DNA of 9,000 bases from Clostridiales bacterium (GCA_003486785.1 DNFZ01000198.1:1-9000); one strand, 5' to 3'; shown: positions 1 to 6,650, numbered from the stretch's first letter. Notes: generated from the sequence alone by a model not told the origin. Numbers and translations: made by a program.

Positions 1-1036
1 CGAAGAAGAAGATGAACTCAAAATTGCGCCCCGTGACAGGGCAGCTCTCGATCTTGCTCGTATTCACGCCATAGGCGGCAATCTTTGTTAGGATGCTGTT
101 GAGCGCGCCCGGCTCGTTTTTGCAGTCCATGATCAAACTGATTTTATTCGATCCGGCATAGATGACCGGATTTTTCGCGATGCAGATAAAGCGCGTGTAG
201 TTGTTGTCGCTGTCCTGCACGTCGTCCTTGACCACGCTCAGGCCATAGAGCCCGGCACACGCGTGGGAGCTGATCGCCGCTGCTTTCGGGTTGATGCCCT
301 CGGCAACCATCTTCGCCGCCATCGCCGTGTTGGCGCAGGGAATCACCTTCACCTTGCCGTTGAGGCCGGCAAGATACCGGCTGCATTGACCGATGGCCTG
401 CTCATGGGAATAGATCTCCGTGATTTCATTCAGCTTCGTGCCCGGCTTTGCCAGCAGCTCGTGGCGGATGTGCAGCGTCGTGCCGCGCACGATGGAGAAG
501 CGCTTGCGTTGCAGCAGGTCGTACACCGTGCGCACGGAGCCGTTGGCACTGTTTTCGATGGGGAGCACGCCAAACTGGCAGAGGCCGGATTCCACCGCGT
601 CAAACACTGCCTCAAAACTCTTGACATACATGATGTTGCCGCGCGGCAACAGCTTATCGCAGGCCGCCTGCGAGTTTGCTCCCTCCACACCCTGGCAGGC
701 GACGGTGCCCGTGCGCGGGAACACCTCCTCCGGCGCGGCAAGCGCGCGCTCAAATATCGCGCTCACCTGCGCGGGCGGGGAATGCAGCTCGGTCTGGCGC
801 ACTTTATTGAGCTCGATGAGCGTGGTAAAGAGCTGATAGGCATATGGCTCCATGTCTCCCGCCTCCGCCTGTACGCGCGCGAGGATCTCCCGCTCCCGCG
901 CTTTGTTCAGCACGGGCAGGTTGTGTTCGCGCTTATAGCTTGCAACCTGCTCACCAAGGCGCATGCGCTCGAGAAAGAGCTTGAGTAGCTGGCTGTCGAT
1001 GGCGTCAATCGCCTCGCGAATCTGTTCTACTTCCAT
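1..1036 (-). CDS. pheA: Bifunctional chorismate mutase / prephenate dehydratase (P-protein), C-terminus cut by window edge
   Basis: Converts chorismate to prephenate and then to phenylpyruvate, the committed route to phenylalanine, in the cytoplasm. The 345 residues visible read in three parts. Residues 1-85 form an AroQ-type chorismate mutase helix bundle (Arg7, Lys35, the RERE stretch at 47-50, Gln81). Residues about 105-285 are the prephenate dehydratase domain, with CQGVEGANSQAA at 114-125, LPIENSANGSV at 158-168, SHEQAIGQC at 210-218 and the catalytic TRF motif at 281-283. An ACT domain starts near 297, with the GAL Phe-binding motif at 310-312. The second Phe-binding motif, normally ESRP, reads ESCP at 330-333. 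Family proteins are about 360-386 residues, so roughly 20-40 residues are missing off the left edge. The ATG at 1034-1036 follows a GAGAGGG ribosome site about 7 bases upstream. It is the last operon gene visible, 52 bases after aroC. Identity is secure. Confidence 0.96.
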   Translation of the reverse strand, partial: MEVEQIREAIDAIDSQLLKLFLERMRLGEQVASYKREHNLPVLNKAREREILARVQAEAGDMEPYAYQLFTTLIELNKVRQTELHSPPAQVSAIFERALAAPEEVFPRTGTVACQGVEGANSQAACDKLLPRGNIMYVKSFEAVFDAVESGLCQFGVLPIENSANGSVRTVYDLLQRKRFSIVRGTTLHIRHELLAKPGTKLNEITEIYSHEQAIGQCSRYLAGLNGKVKVIPCANTAMAAKMVAEGINPKAAAISSHACAGLYGLSVVKDDVQDSDNNYTRFICIAKNPVIYAGSNKISLIMDCKNEPGALNSILTKIAAYGVNTSKIESCPVTGRNFEFIFFF

Positions 1037-1088
1037 AATTTTCCCTCTCTATCTACAGCGCGACAGCTTAAGCCGTTTTGCTGAACAT

Positions 1089-2186
1089 TTACTCGATTGA
1101 CCCAATCTGCACTTCCAGCAGATAATCCAGCAGTACAAGCGCCGTGACCGCCTCTACCACCGGCACCGCGCGGTGTGCGATGCACGGGTCGTGCCTGCCA
1201 TGCACGACGAGTTCCGCGTTATCCATTGTTGAAAGACGCACGGTCTGCTGCGCCTTGGCAATCGACGGCGTGGGCTTGATCGCTACGCGCAAGACGATGG
1301 GCTGCCCCGTCGAGATGCCGCCCAGGATGCCGCCCGCGTGGTTGCTGGTCGTGGTGATGCTGCCGTCGTCACCGATGCGGTACGGGTCGTTGTGCTCGCT
1401 GCCGCGCATAGCGGCTGCCGCAAATCCTGCGCCGAACTCCAGCCCTTTGACAGCGGGGATGCCAAACAGCACCGCCGAAAGACGGTTTTCGATTCCGTCA
1501 AACATCGGGTTGCCGATCCCTGCCGGAAATCCGACCGCCGCGCACTCGATTACCCCGCCTGTAGAGTCTCCGTCACGTGAGGCGGCGAGAATCGCCTCCT
1601 GCATGGCGCAGCCCGCATCATCGTTGATCACGGGAAAATCTTTCTGCGCAATCTCGTCAAACTGCGCTTGTGCGGGATGCCGTTCAAACGCTGCGTCCGC
1701 AACCCCCGCTGCTGAGAACAGATGCGCACCGACGAAGATGTTCCTGCGCGCGAGAATTTGCTTTGCGATGCCGCCCGCGATGCACAGGGGCGCGGTCAGC
1801 CTGCCCGAGAAGTGTCCGCCGCCGCGCATGTCCGCCGCGCCGTTCCACTTGAGAAAGGCTGTGTAGTCCGCGTGTCCGGGGCGCGGTTTGTCCGCGAGCT
1901 CCGCATAGTCGCGCGATCTCGCGTCGCGGTTTTCAATGATCGCAGAGAGAGGGCTGCCCGTCGTCTTGCCATCGAGCAGGCCGGAGAGAAACACGGGGCG
2001 ATCCGGCTCGTTTCGCGCAGTAGAAAGCGCGCTCTTACCCGGCCTGCGGCGATCCAGAAACGCCTCCAGCACGTTCAGGTCGATGGCTTCCCCCGCGGGC
2101 AGGTTTTGCATGGTCACACCAATGGCGCGCCCGTGGGACTCGCCAAACACGCCAACGCGCAGGGTTCTTCCGAATTCAGACGACAT
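1089..2186 (-). CDS. aroC: Chorismate synthase
   Basis: Catalyses the last shikimate-pathway step, 5-enolpyruvylshikimate-3-phosphate to chorismate with loss of phosphate, using reduced FMN as a non-consumed cofactor. The protein has 365 residues, the normal length. Signatures seen in order: GESHGRAIG at 15-23 (conserved His18), DRRRPGKS at 45-52, RPGHADYT at 102-109 (conserved His105), MRGGGHFSGR at 120-129, DSTGG at 207-211, GIPAVKGLEFGAGF at 242-255, GSEHND at 262-267, NHAGGILGGISTGQPI at 282-297, KPTPSI at 304-309 and GRHDP at 330-334. No NAD(P)H:flavin reductase domain is fused, so reduced flavin must come from elsewhere (monofunctional type, inferred). The ATG at 2184-2186 has a GGGAGGG ribosome site and lies 33 bases after aroA. 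There is no terminator in either flanking gap, consistent with cotranscription. Confidence 0.97.
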   Translation of the reverse strand: MSSEFGRTLRVGVFGESHGRAIGVTMQNLPAGEAIDLNVLEAFLDRRRPGKSALSTARNEPDRPVFLSGLLDGKTTGSPLSAIIENRDARSRDYAELADKPRPGHADYTAFLKWNGAADMRGGGHFSGRLTAPLCIAGGIAKQILARRNIFVGAHLFSAAGVADAAFERHPAQAQFDEIAQKDFPVINDDAGCAMQEAILAASRDGDSTGGVIECAAVGFPAGIGNPMFDGIENRLSAVLFGIPAVKGLEFGAGFAAAAMRGSEHNDPYRIGDDGSITTTSNHAGGILGGISTGQPIVLRVAIKPTPSIAKAQQTVRLSTMDNAELVVHGRHDPCIAHRAVPVVEAVTALVLLDYLLEVQIGSIE

Positions 2187-2219
2187 CTATCTGCCCTCCC
2201 ATACTGTCATATTTCGAAG

Positions 2220-3479
2220 TTAGGCCGGTTCGCAAACTGCCAGCCCTCCTAACCGATTAAAATCCGTATAAAAAGCGGGATACGATTTCTTCACCGCGTC
2301 CGCGCCGAGAATGGTCACTTCCTGCCTGCAGCAAATCGAGGCAATCGCGGCGGACATCGCGATGCGGTGATCGCGGCAGCTCTCCACCGTGCCGCCGGCA
2401 AGTGTGCCGCCCGTGATCACGAGTGCGTCCGGCAGCTCTTCCACCACGCCACCAAGCGCTCGAAGCATCGCGGAGACGGAGGCAAGCCGGTCGCTCTCCT
2501 TGAGCCGCAGCCGCGCGGCGTTGATGAGGCGGGTTTCGCCGGAAGCGCCCGCGCCGAGCACGGCGAGTATCGGCAAAAGATCCGGCGTTTCGCTAACGTC
2601 TATCGTGCAGCCCGTGAGTGGCGCTGGCGAAACCGTAACTGCACACGCCGTTGCCTCCACGTGCGCGCCAAAACGGCGCAACACATCCAAAATCATCTTG
2701 TCGCCCTGCGGCGAGTCAAGGCTCAGCCCCGTCATGGTGACGGGTTTGCCCAATGCACCCGCCGCGAGGAAAAAAGCGGCGTTCGACCAGTCCCCGTCCA
2801 CGCACAACTTGCCGGGGGATCGGATCGTTTGCTTGCCGGATACGTCGTAAGAGCCATCCCGCACGGTTACGTTTACGCCGAACCGACGGAGCGCATGCAG
2901 CGTAATCTCGACGTAGCTTGCGGATTCCAGCCGCGTGGTGAGCGAGATCATGCTGTCTATTTCAAGCAATGGCAGCGCGAGCAGCAGCCCCGTGAGGTAT
3001 TGCGAGCTCACGTTGCCCGGCAGAGAAAAGGTGCCGCCTGTAAGCTTGCCCGATGACTCAAACGGCAAGCGTTCGGCGGAAAACGCAACGCCATGCGCCT
3101 GCAGAACCTGCATGAGTGCGCCGATGGGACGCTCCGGCAGTCTGCCGGAGCCTGTGAAGCGCACATGCTCGCAGAGCGCGCATGCCACCGGCAGCAGAAA
3201 GCGAAACGTCGAGCCGCTCTCGCCGCAGTCGAGCAAGGGGTTTTCGTTCGCCCGCTCGATGCCGCGTACGAGAACGCCATCGGGAAAAATCTCGATCTGT
3301 GCGCCCAGCGCGCGCAGGCAGGAGATCGTCGCGTCGATGTCCTCCGAGCGCTGCTCCATCATCACCCTCGTCTCCCCGCGATGCAACGCCGCGAGGATCA
3401 GGAGGCGGTGTGCGTCGGACTTCGAGGCAATCGCGGCGATCGTGCCGCCGAGCTGCGCGGGCGAAATGCGGGCGATCAT
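2220..3479 (-). CDS. aroA: 3-phosphoshikimate 1-carboxyvinyltransferase (EPSP synthase)
   Basis: Transfers the enolpyruvyl group of PEP to shikimate-3-phosphate, the sixth step of the shikimate pathway and the target of glyphosate. It has 419 residues, close to the usual 420-440. Motifs: SKSDAHR at 19-25 (substrate-binding Lys, Ser and Arg), DCGESGSTFRFLLPVA at 84-99, RPIGALM at 117-123, SSQYLTGLLLALP at 158-170, DGDWSNAAFF at 228-237, the catalytic Asp at about 300 (TPDLLPILAV), LRLKESDRLA at 324-333, DHRIAM at 370-375 and KKSYPAFYTDF at 397-407. The SSQ motif and the glycine in the ESGST loop look more like glyphosate-sensitive class I enzymes than class II, but this is only a motif reading. 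The ATG overlaps the aroB stop by 4 bases (ATGA), with a GGAGG inside the aroB end, suggesting translational coupling. Confidence 0.97.
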   Translation of the reverse strand: MIARISPAQLGGTIAAIASKSDAHRLLILAALHRGETRVMMEQRSEDIDATISCLRALGAQIEIFPDGVLVRGIERANENPLLDCGESGSTFRFLLPVACALCEHVRFTGSGRLPERPIGALMQVLQAHGVAFSAERLPFESSGKLTGGTFSLPGNVSSQYLTGLLLALPLLEIDSMISLTTRLESASYVEITLHALRRFGVNVTVRDGSYDVSGKQTIRSPGKLCVDGDWSNAAFFLAAGALGKPVTMTGLSLDSPQGDKMILDVLRRFGAHVEATACAVTVSPAPLTGCTIDVSETPDLLPILAVLGAGASGETRLINAARLRLKESDRLASVSAMLRALGGVVEELPDALVITGGTLAGGTVESCRDHRIAMSAAIASICCRQEVTILGADAVKKSYPAFYTDFNRLGGLAVCEPA

Positions 3480-4546
3480 ACGCCTGCCTCCATCCCCGCG
3501 CGGAACACATCCAAAAGCTGCTCTACGGGAATATCGATCAGCGTGCAGTCGCCAATCTTTTTCGGCACGACGAGCGTAATCGTTCCTCCCGCGCGCTTCT
3601 TGTCCGAAAGCGCAGCCTCTGCCAGTGCTTCAGGCGTAAAACTTGTTGTAATAGGAAGTCCGTTTCTCGTAAGCGCAGTTTCGATGCGCCGCGCGATTGG
3701 CTCTGTTGCCCAGCCGCGCCGCTCCGCAGCGCGCGCAATAATGGCGAGCCCCATGGCAACCGCGTGCCCGTGCGGGATCGAATAATCGCTGCATCGCTCG
3801 ATCGCGTGCCCCGCCGTGTGGCCGAGATTCAGCGTCTTGCGAATACCCGTTTCGGTTTCGTCTGCTTCCACAATCCCCGCCTTGAACGCAACGCACCGCG
3901 CAACGATCTCATCGATATTCGTGCGGACATCTCCTGTTTCAAACAGTGAAAACAACGCTTCGTCGTCGAGGATTCCGGTCTTGATCGCCTCGGCCGCGCC
4001 GTTTGCAAACTCGTCCGGCGAGAGCGTTTCAAGCGTGCTCGTGTCGCAAATCACCAGCGATGGCTGATGAAACAGCCCCGCGAGATTTTTGCCCGCCGCA
4101 AGGTCGACCGCCGTCTTGCCGCCAACGGAGGAATCCACCGCCGCCAATAGCGTGGTCGGCACCTGCAAATGCTTAACTCCGCGCAGGTAACACCCCGCGG
4201 CAAACCCCGCCATGTCCCCCGTGACGCCGCCACCGAGCGCAACCACGCAGTCCTTGCGTGTCAAATGCTGTTCGGCAAAAAACTCCAGCATGCCGGAGAG
4301 GGTTTCAAGGCGTTTGCTCGCTTCGCCAGCTGGAAACACATAGAAACACGCGTCAAACCCGGCATCCGAAAGGCTGCTCATGAGCGCGGGCAGGTAGAGT
4401 TTTGCAACATTGCTGTCCGTCACCACCACGAGGCGGCAGCTTTCAAGCGCAGCGCGCATCAGCCGCCCGCTTTGCGCAAGCAGCCCGCTGCCGATGACGA
4501 CATCATACCCTTCCCGCACACGTACGGGGATGACGCAAGGCTCCAT
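3476..4546 (-). CDS. aroB: 3-dehydroquinate synthase
   Basis: Cyclises DAHP to 3-dehydroquinate, the second shikimate-pathway step, using NAD+ and a divalent metal (zinc or cobalt). The protein has 356 residues, the normal size. NAD-binding and active-site motifs include PAGEASK at 72-78, ALGGGVTGDMAGF at 103-115, VPTTLLAAVDSSVGGKTAVD at 129-148 and KNLAGLFHQP at 153-162. The expected metal ligands are Glu186 (AAEAIKTG), His243 (NLGHTAGHAIE) and His259 (PHGHAVAMG); all three are present, as is the second His of the GHTxGH motif, His247. The ATG at 4544-4546 follows the tyrA stop by 3 bases, with a GGGAGG ribosome site inside the end of tyrA. It overlaps aroA by 4 bases downstream. No disruption or odd composition is seen. 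Confidence 0.97.
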   Translation of the reverse strand: MEPCVIPVRVREGYDVVIGSGLLAQSGRLMRAALESCRLVVVTDSNVAKLYLPALMSSLSDAGFDACFYVFPAGEASKRLETLSGMLEFFAEQHLTRKDCVVALGGGVTGDMAGFAAGCYLRGVKHLQVPTTLLAAVDSSVGGKTAVDLAAGKNLAGLFHQPSLVICDTSTLETLSPDEFANGAAEAIKTGILDDEALFSLFETGDVRTNIDEIVARCVAFKAGIVEADETETGIRKTLNLGHTAGHAIERCSDYSIPHGHAVAMGLAIIARAAERRGWATEPIARRIETALTRNGLPITTSFTPEALAEAALSDKKRAGGTITLVVPKKIGDCTLIDIPVEQLLDVFRAGMEAGV

Positions 4547-4549
4547 GAG

Positions 4550-5386
4550 TCAGTTTCCTCCCGCCGTGGCTTTTTTCTCGCGCCCGTCTTTTAGGAGCGC
4601 CTGTAGTTTTTCCGCGTCGCGCGCGGTCAGCGCCGCGCGGTATTCGTTGAGATAATCAATCAGGATTTCAAGCTGTTCGGTGAGATAGTCCGCGTCGTCG
4701 AGAAATAGCTCCGTCCACATCGCCTCGTCGAGGTGCGCCACACGCGTCATATCCCGAAAGCTGCCCGCCGAAAAACCGCGCCTGCGCTGCGCCTCGGGCG
4801 ACTTGATGTATGCGCTGGAGACGAGGTGCGCAAGCTGGGACGTATAGGCGATGATGCGGTCGTGCTCCTCCGGCGTGGAGAATGTCAGCCCCGCGAAGCC
4901 GATATCCGTAAAGAACGCTTTGAGCGTTTCGAGCATGCGCATGTCGGTGTTCTGGTCGGGCGTAAGAATCATCGAAGCGCCCGTGAAGAGCTCCTCGCTG
5001 GAGTGGACGAATCCGCCGCGCTCCCGCCCCGCCATGGGGTGCCCGCCGATGTAGGCAAAGCCGTACGTTTTGGCAATCGGCGCGAGTTGCGCGCAGACGT
5101 TGCGCTTCACGCCGCAAAGATCGACCAGAATCATGCTTTTAGAGAATAGCGGCGCGTGTTCGCGCACCCAGCCGACCGCTGCCGCGGGACGGATTGCCAC
5201 GAGCAGCAGATCGCACGCGGGGATATTCTCCCGCGTAAGCGCGCCGTCGATGGCGCCGCTGAGGCGCGAGAGCGTCATGGTCTCCCCATCGAGATCGACG
5301 CCCCAGACCGTGTGCGCCGTGCGGAACTTGATGCTTTTTGCCATCGAGCCGCCGATGAGCCCGAGGCCGACGATGCCGATGTTCAC
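4550..5386 (-). CDS. tyrA: Prephenate dehydrogenase (tyrosine branch), no ACT domain
   Basis: Oxidatively decarboxylates prephenate to 4-hydroxyphenylpyruvate, the precursor of tyrosine, with NAD(P)+. The 278-residue protein starts with a Rossmann fold (GLGLIGGS at 7-14; acidic Asp31 after beta-2 suggests NAD+ preference, an inference). The dehydrogenase signatures follow: DLCGVKR at 89-95, GGHPMAGRERGGF at 114-126 with the catalytic His116, EEHDRIIAYTSQLAHL at 173-188 and SAGSFRDMTRVA at 206-217. It ends about 60 residues after the last motif, too early to carry the C-terminal ACT domain found in the Bacillus subtilis enzyme, and it has no fused chorismate mutase. The start is GTG (CAC at 5384-5386 on the plus strand), overlapping the aroF stop by 4 bases with GGGAGGG about 6 bases upstream. 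An arogenate dehydrogenase activity cannot be excluded from sequence. Confidence 0.94.
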   Translation of the reverse strand: MNIGIVGLGLIGGSMAKSIKFRTAHTVWGVDLDGETMTLSRLSGAIDGALTRENIPACDLLLVAIRPAAAVGWVREHAPLFSKSMILVDLCGVKRNVCAQLAPIAKTYGFAYIGGHPMAGRERGGFVHSSEELFTGASMILTPDQNTDMRMLETLKAFFTDIGFAGLTFSTPEEHDRIIAYTSQLAHLVSSAYIKSPEAQRRRGFSAGSFRDMTRVAHLDEAMWTELFLDDADYLTEQLEILIDYLNEYRAALTARDAEKLQALLKDGREKKATAGGN

Positions 5387-6402
5387 GCCCGTCCCTCCCC
5401 CGTGCTCATAAACGCATGGAGTGCCAGAATCCTGCGGTTGAGCTTGTCAAACGCTTCGGGGTTGAGGGACTGCGGGCCGTCGCTCAGCGCATGCGCGGGG
5501 TCGTTGTGCACCTCGATCAAAAGGCCGTCGCAGCCCGTCGCCACAGCGCCCATGGCAAGCGGCGCCACAAGCGCATACCGGCCCGTCGCGTGGCTGGGAT
5601 CGATGATCACCGGCAGGTGCGTCAGGTGCCGCAGCACCGGAATCGCCGCGAGGTCGAGCGTGTTTCTGGTGTAGGTTTCAAATGTGCGGATGCCGCGCTC
5701 GCAGAGGATAACCTGCTCGTTTCCGCTCGCCATGACGTATTCCGCGCTCATGAGCCACTCTTCATAGGTCGAAGAGAGCCCGCGCTTGATCATGACGGGT
5801 TTTTCCTGCGCGCCGAGTATTTTCAGCAGGTTGAAGTTTTGCATGTTGCGTGCGCCAACCTGGATCACATCCACATCGTCAAACAACGGCAGCTGCGCCG
5901 CGTCCATGATTTCGCTCACGATCGGCAGCCCTGTCTCCGCGCGCGCGCGCTTGAGCAGTTCAATCCCCTCCGCGCCCATGCCCTGAAAGGCATATGGCGA
6001 GGTGCGCGGCTTGAATGCGCCGCCGCGCAGCATGGTCGCCCCGCTGGCCTTGACGGCCTTGGCGACTTCGATGATCTGGGATTCGCTCTCCACCGAGCAC
6101 GGCCCCGCCATGATGGTCAGCGTGCCGCCGCCGATCTGCGTGTTTCCCACGGGAATAACCGTGTCCTTGGGGTGAAACTTGCGGTTTGCGTTTTTATAGG
6201 GTTCCTGCACGCGCTTGACGTCCTCTACGATGTCCAGCGCACTGATGAGGTCGATGTCCAGCGTAGAGGTGTCTCCCACAAGCCCCAATATCATCTGTGT
6301 CGTGCCGAGGCTGGTGTGAATCTGTATGCCCTTGCCAAGCAGCCAATTCTTCAGGCTCTCCAGCTGATCGGGATTCGGGTTTGGTTTGAGTATGACGATC
6401 AT
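5383..6402 (-). CDS. aroF: 3-deoxy-7-phosphoheptulonate (DAHP) synthase, type I-beta with N-terminal regulatory domain
   Basis: Condenses PEP and erythrose-4-phosphate to DAHP, the entry step of aromatic biosynthesis. Of 339 residues, about 1-70 form a small ferredoxin/ACT-like domain (starting MIVILKPNPN) of the kind that mediates Tyr/Phe inhibition in the Thermotoga maritima enzyme. The TIM barrel follows. Motifs: MAGPCSVES at 98-106, LRGGAFKPRTSPYAFQG at 125-141, QVGARNMQN at 181-189, IKRG at 205-208, ERGIRTFE at 235-242, DPSHATGR at 268-275 and LLIEVHNDP at 294-302. The four expected metal ligands can be assigned: Cys102, His271, Glu297 and Asp308. No chorismate mutase is fused to either end. 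The ATG at 6400-6402 has a GAAGGGAG ribosome site 5-6 bases upstream. It is the first structural gene of the operon and lies directly behind the attenuator. The symbols aroG and aroH are also used for such genes. Confidence 0.96.
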   Translation of the reverse strand: MIVILKPNPNPDQLESLKNWLLGKGIQIHTSLGTTQMILGLVGDTSTLDIDLISALDIVEDVKRVQEPYKNANRKFHPKDTVIPVGNTQIGGGTLTIMAGPCSVESESQIIEVAKAVKASGATMLRGGAFKPRTSPYAFQGMGAEGIELLKRARAETGLPIVSEIMDAAQLPLFDDVDVIQVGARNMQNFNLLKILGAQEKPVMIKRGLSSTYEEWLMSAEYVMASGNEQVILCERGIRTFETYTRNTLDLAAIPVLRHLTHLPVIIDPSHATGRYALVAPLAMGAVATGCDGLLIEVHNDPAHALSDGPQSLNPEAFDKLNRRILALHAFMSTGEGRA

Positions 6403-6422
6403 GTTTTTCTCCCTTCACCAGT

Positions 6423-6450
6423 AAAAAAACCGCAGCCGGTCTGGCTGCGG
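6423..6450 (-). terminator. Intrinsic terminator of the aro leader (attenuator, regions 3:4)
   Basis: On the minus strand CCGCAGCC (6450-6443) pairs perfectly with GGCTGCGG (6437-6430) around the 5-base loop AGACC, and seven T follow (6429-6423). It lies between the stop codon of a Phe/Tyr-rich leader peptide and the ribosome site of aroF. Its placement before the first structural gene, not after a gene, marks it as a conditional terminator. Four of its eight stem pairs would be lost if the upstream region 2 captured the ascending arm. Confidence 0.93.
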
Positions 6451-6540
6451 TGCGATGCGATCGTATGCTGTGATTTTACCCGATCACCCTTGCTGCGCCA
6501 AACCGAAACTAGCCTTACCGTAAAAGTAGCCGGTAAAGCT
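6437..6540 (-). promoter_or_regulatory. Mutually exclusive pause (1:2) and antiterminator (2:3) RNA hairpins of the aro attenuator
   Basis: Region 1, AGCUUUACCG (6540-6531), pairs with region 2, CGGUAAGGCU (6520-6511), in ten consecutive pairs including one G-U, around the loop GCUACUUUUA. Region 2 can instead pair with AGCCAGACCG (6446-6437), which spans the end of the ascending arm, the loop and the first base of the descending arm of the terminator. That gives CGGU:ACCG and GGCU:AGCC separated by two mismatches. A further CGGU (6505-6502) can pair with ACCG (6451-6448) to lengthen the antiterminator. Region 1 overlaps leader codons 14-17, so a ribosome stalled at the Tyr/Phe codons 10-15 would mask it and free region 2. 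The pairings are direct readings; their energies were not computed. Confidence 0.85.
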
Positions 6541-6579
6541 AAAGTAACGATATTCTGCTGCGTTTGCGATGCGGGTCAT
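6484..6579 (-). CDS. Phe/Tyr-rich attenuator leader peptide (31 residues)
   Basis: A small open reading frame begins with ATG (6579-6577) and ends with TGA (6486-6484). Residues 10-25 read YRYFSFTGYFYGKASF: four Tyr and four Phe in 16 residues, against one or none expected by chance. There is no Trp codon. A ribosome site, AAGGA (6593-6589), lies about 9 bases upstream. Codons 12-13 (Tyr-Phe) come just before RNA region 1 and codons 18-20 (Tyr-Phe-Tyr) lie in the pause-hairpin loop. The stop falls 33 bases before the terminator stem. The peptide itself probably has no function; its translation rate would report charging of tRNA-Phe and tRNA-Tyr and so set read-through into the aro operon. Role inferred from architecture; no experimental evidence is visible. 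Confidence 0.9.
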   Translation of the reverse strand: MTRIANAAEYRYFSFTGYFYGKASFGLAQQG

Positions 6580-6596
6580 AAAAACGCTTCCTTCTG

Positions 6597-6612
6597 CTCG
6601 GCTGTCGCCGAG
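6597..6612 (-). other. Hairpin at the 5' end of the leader transcript
   Basis: On the minus strand CTCGGC (6612-6607) pairs perfectly with GCCGAG (6602-6597) around a GACA loop. It sits a few bases after the predicted transcription start (about 6615) and 3 bases before the leader ribosome site at 6593. A 5'-terminal stem of this kind can protect mRNA from decay or affect access to the ribosome site; both roles are inference. Confidence 0.5.
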
Positions 6613-6617
6613 ATTGT

Positions 6618-6630
6618 TGTTAATTTAACA
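6618..6630. repeat. 13-bp perfect palindrome over the -10 region (possible operator)
   Basis: TGTTAA-A-TTAACA on the minus strand is a perfect inverted repeat about a central base and covers the proposed -10 element. The position would suit a repressor site, but an AT-rich palindrome this short can arise by chance and no regulator gene is seen nearby. Confidence 0.3.
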
Positions 6631-6650
6631 CGCCAGCGCGCAAAAAGCAA
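6622..6650 (-). promoter_or_regulatory. Candidate sigma-A promoter of the aro operon
   Basis: Minus-strand TTGCTT (-35, 6650-6645) and TAAATT (-10, 6627-6622) are separated by 17 bases and would start transcription near 6615, about 36 bases before the leader ATG. Each hexamer matches consensus at four of six positions. A second possible pair lies further upstream in the AT-rich run: TTCGTG (6702-6697) and TATTAT (6678-6673), 18 bases apart. The first fits the leader geometry better. Confidence 0.6.

Noticed and set aside
263..988. A plus-strand open frame of 241 codons at the left end.
   Set aside because: It lies antisense to pheA, whose three domains are intact in the minus frame; the plus product has the composition of a shadow frame.
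1037..1088. A short ACGGC-TTAA-GCTGT hairpin between aroC and pheA as a possible terminator.
   Set aside because: The stem is only 5 bp including a G-U and has no T-run, so it would not stop transcription; pheA is taken as part of the operon.
6471..6488. A GTGAT...ATCAC hairpin just after the leader stop.
   Set aside because: Five base pairs with an 8-base loop and no T-run; at most it compacts the antiterminator loop and it is not listed as a separate element.
6481..6490. AGGGTGATCG near the leader stop resembles part of a T-box sequence (AGGGTGGNACCGCG).
   Set aside because: The match stops after AGGGTG. No ACCGCG follows in the right place, no stem I or specifier architecture is visible in so short a leader, and the leader-peptide model explains the region fully.
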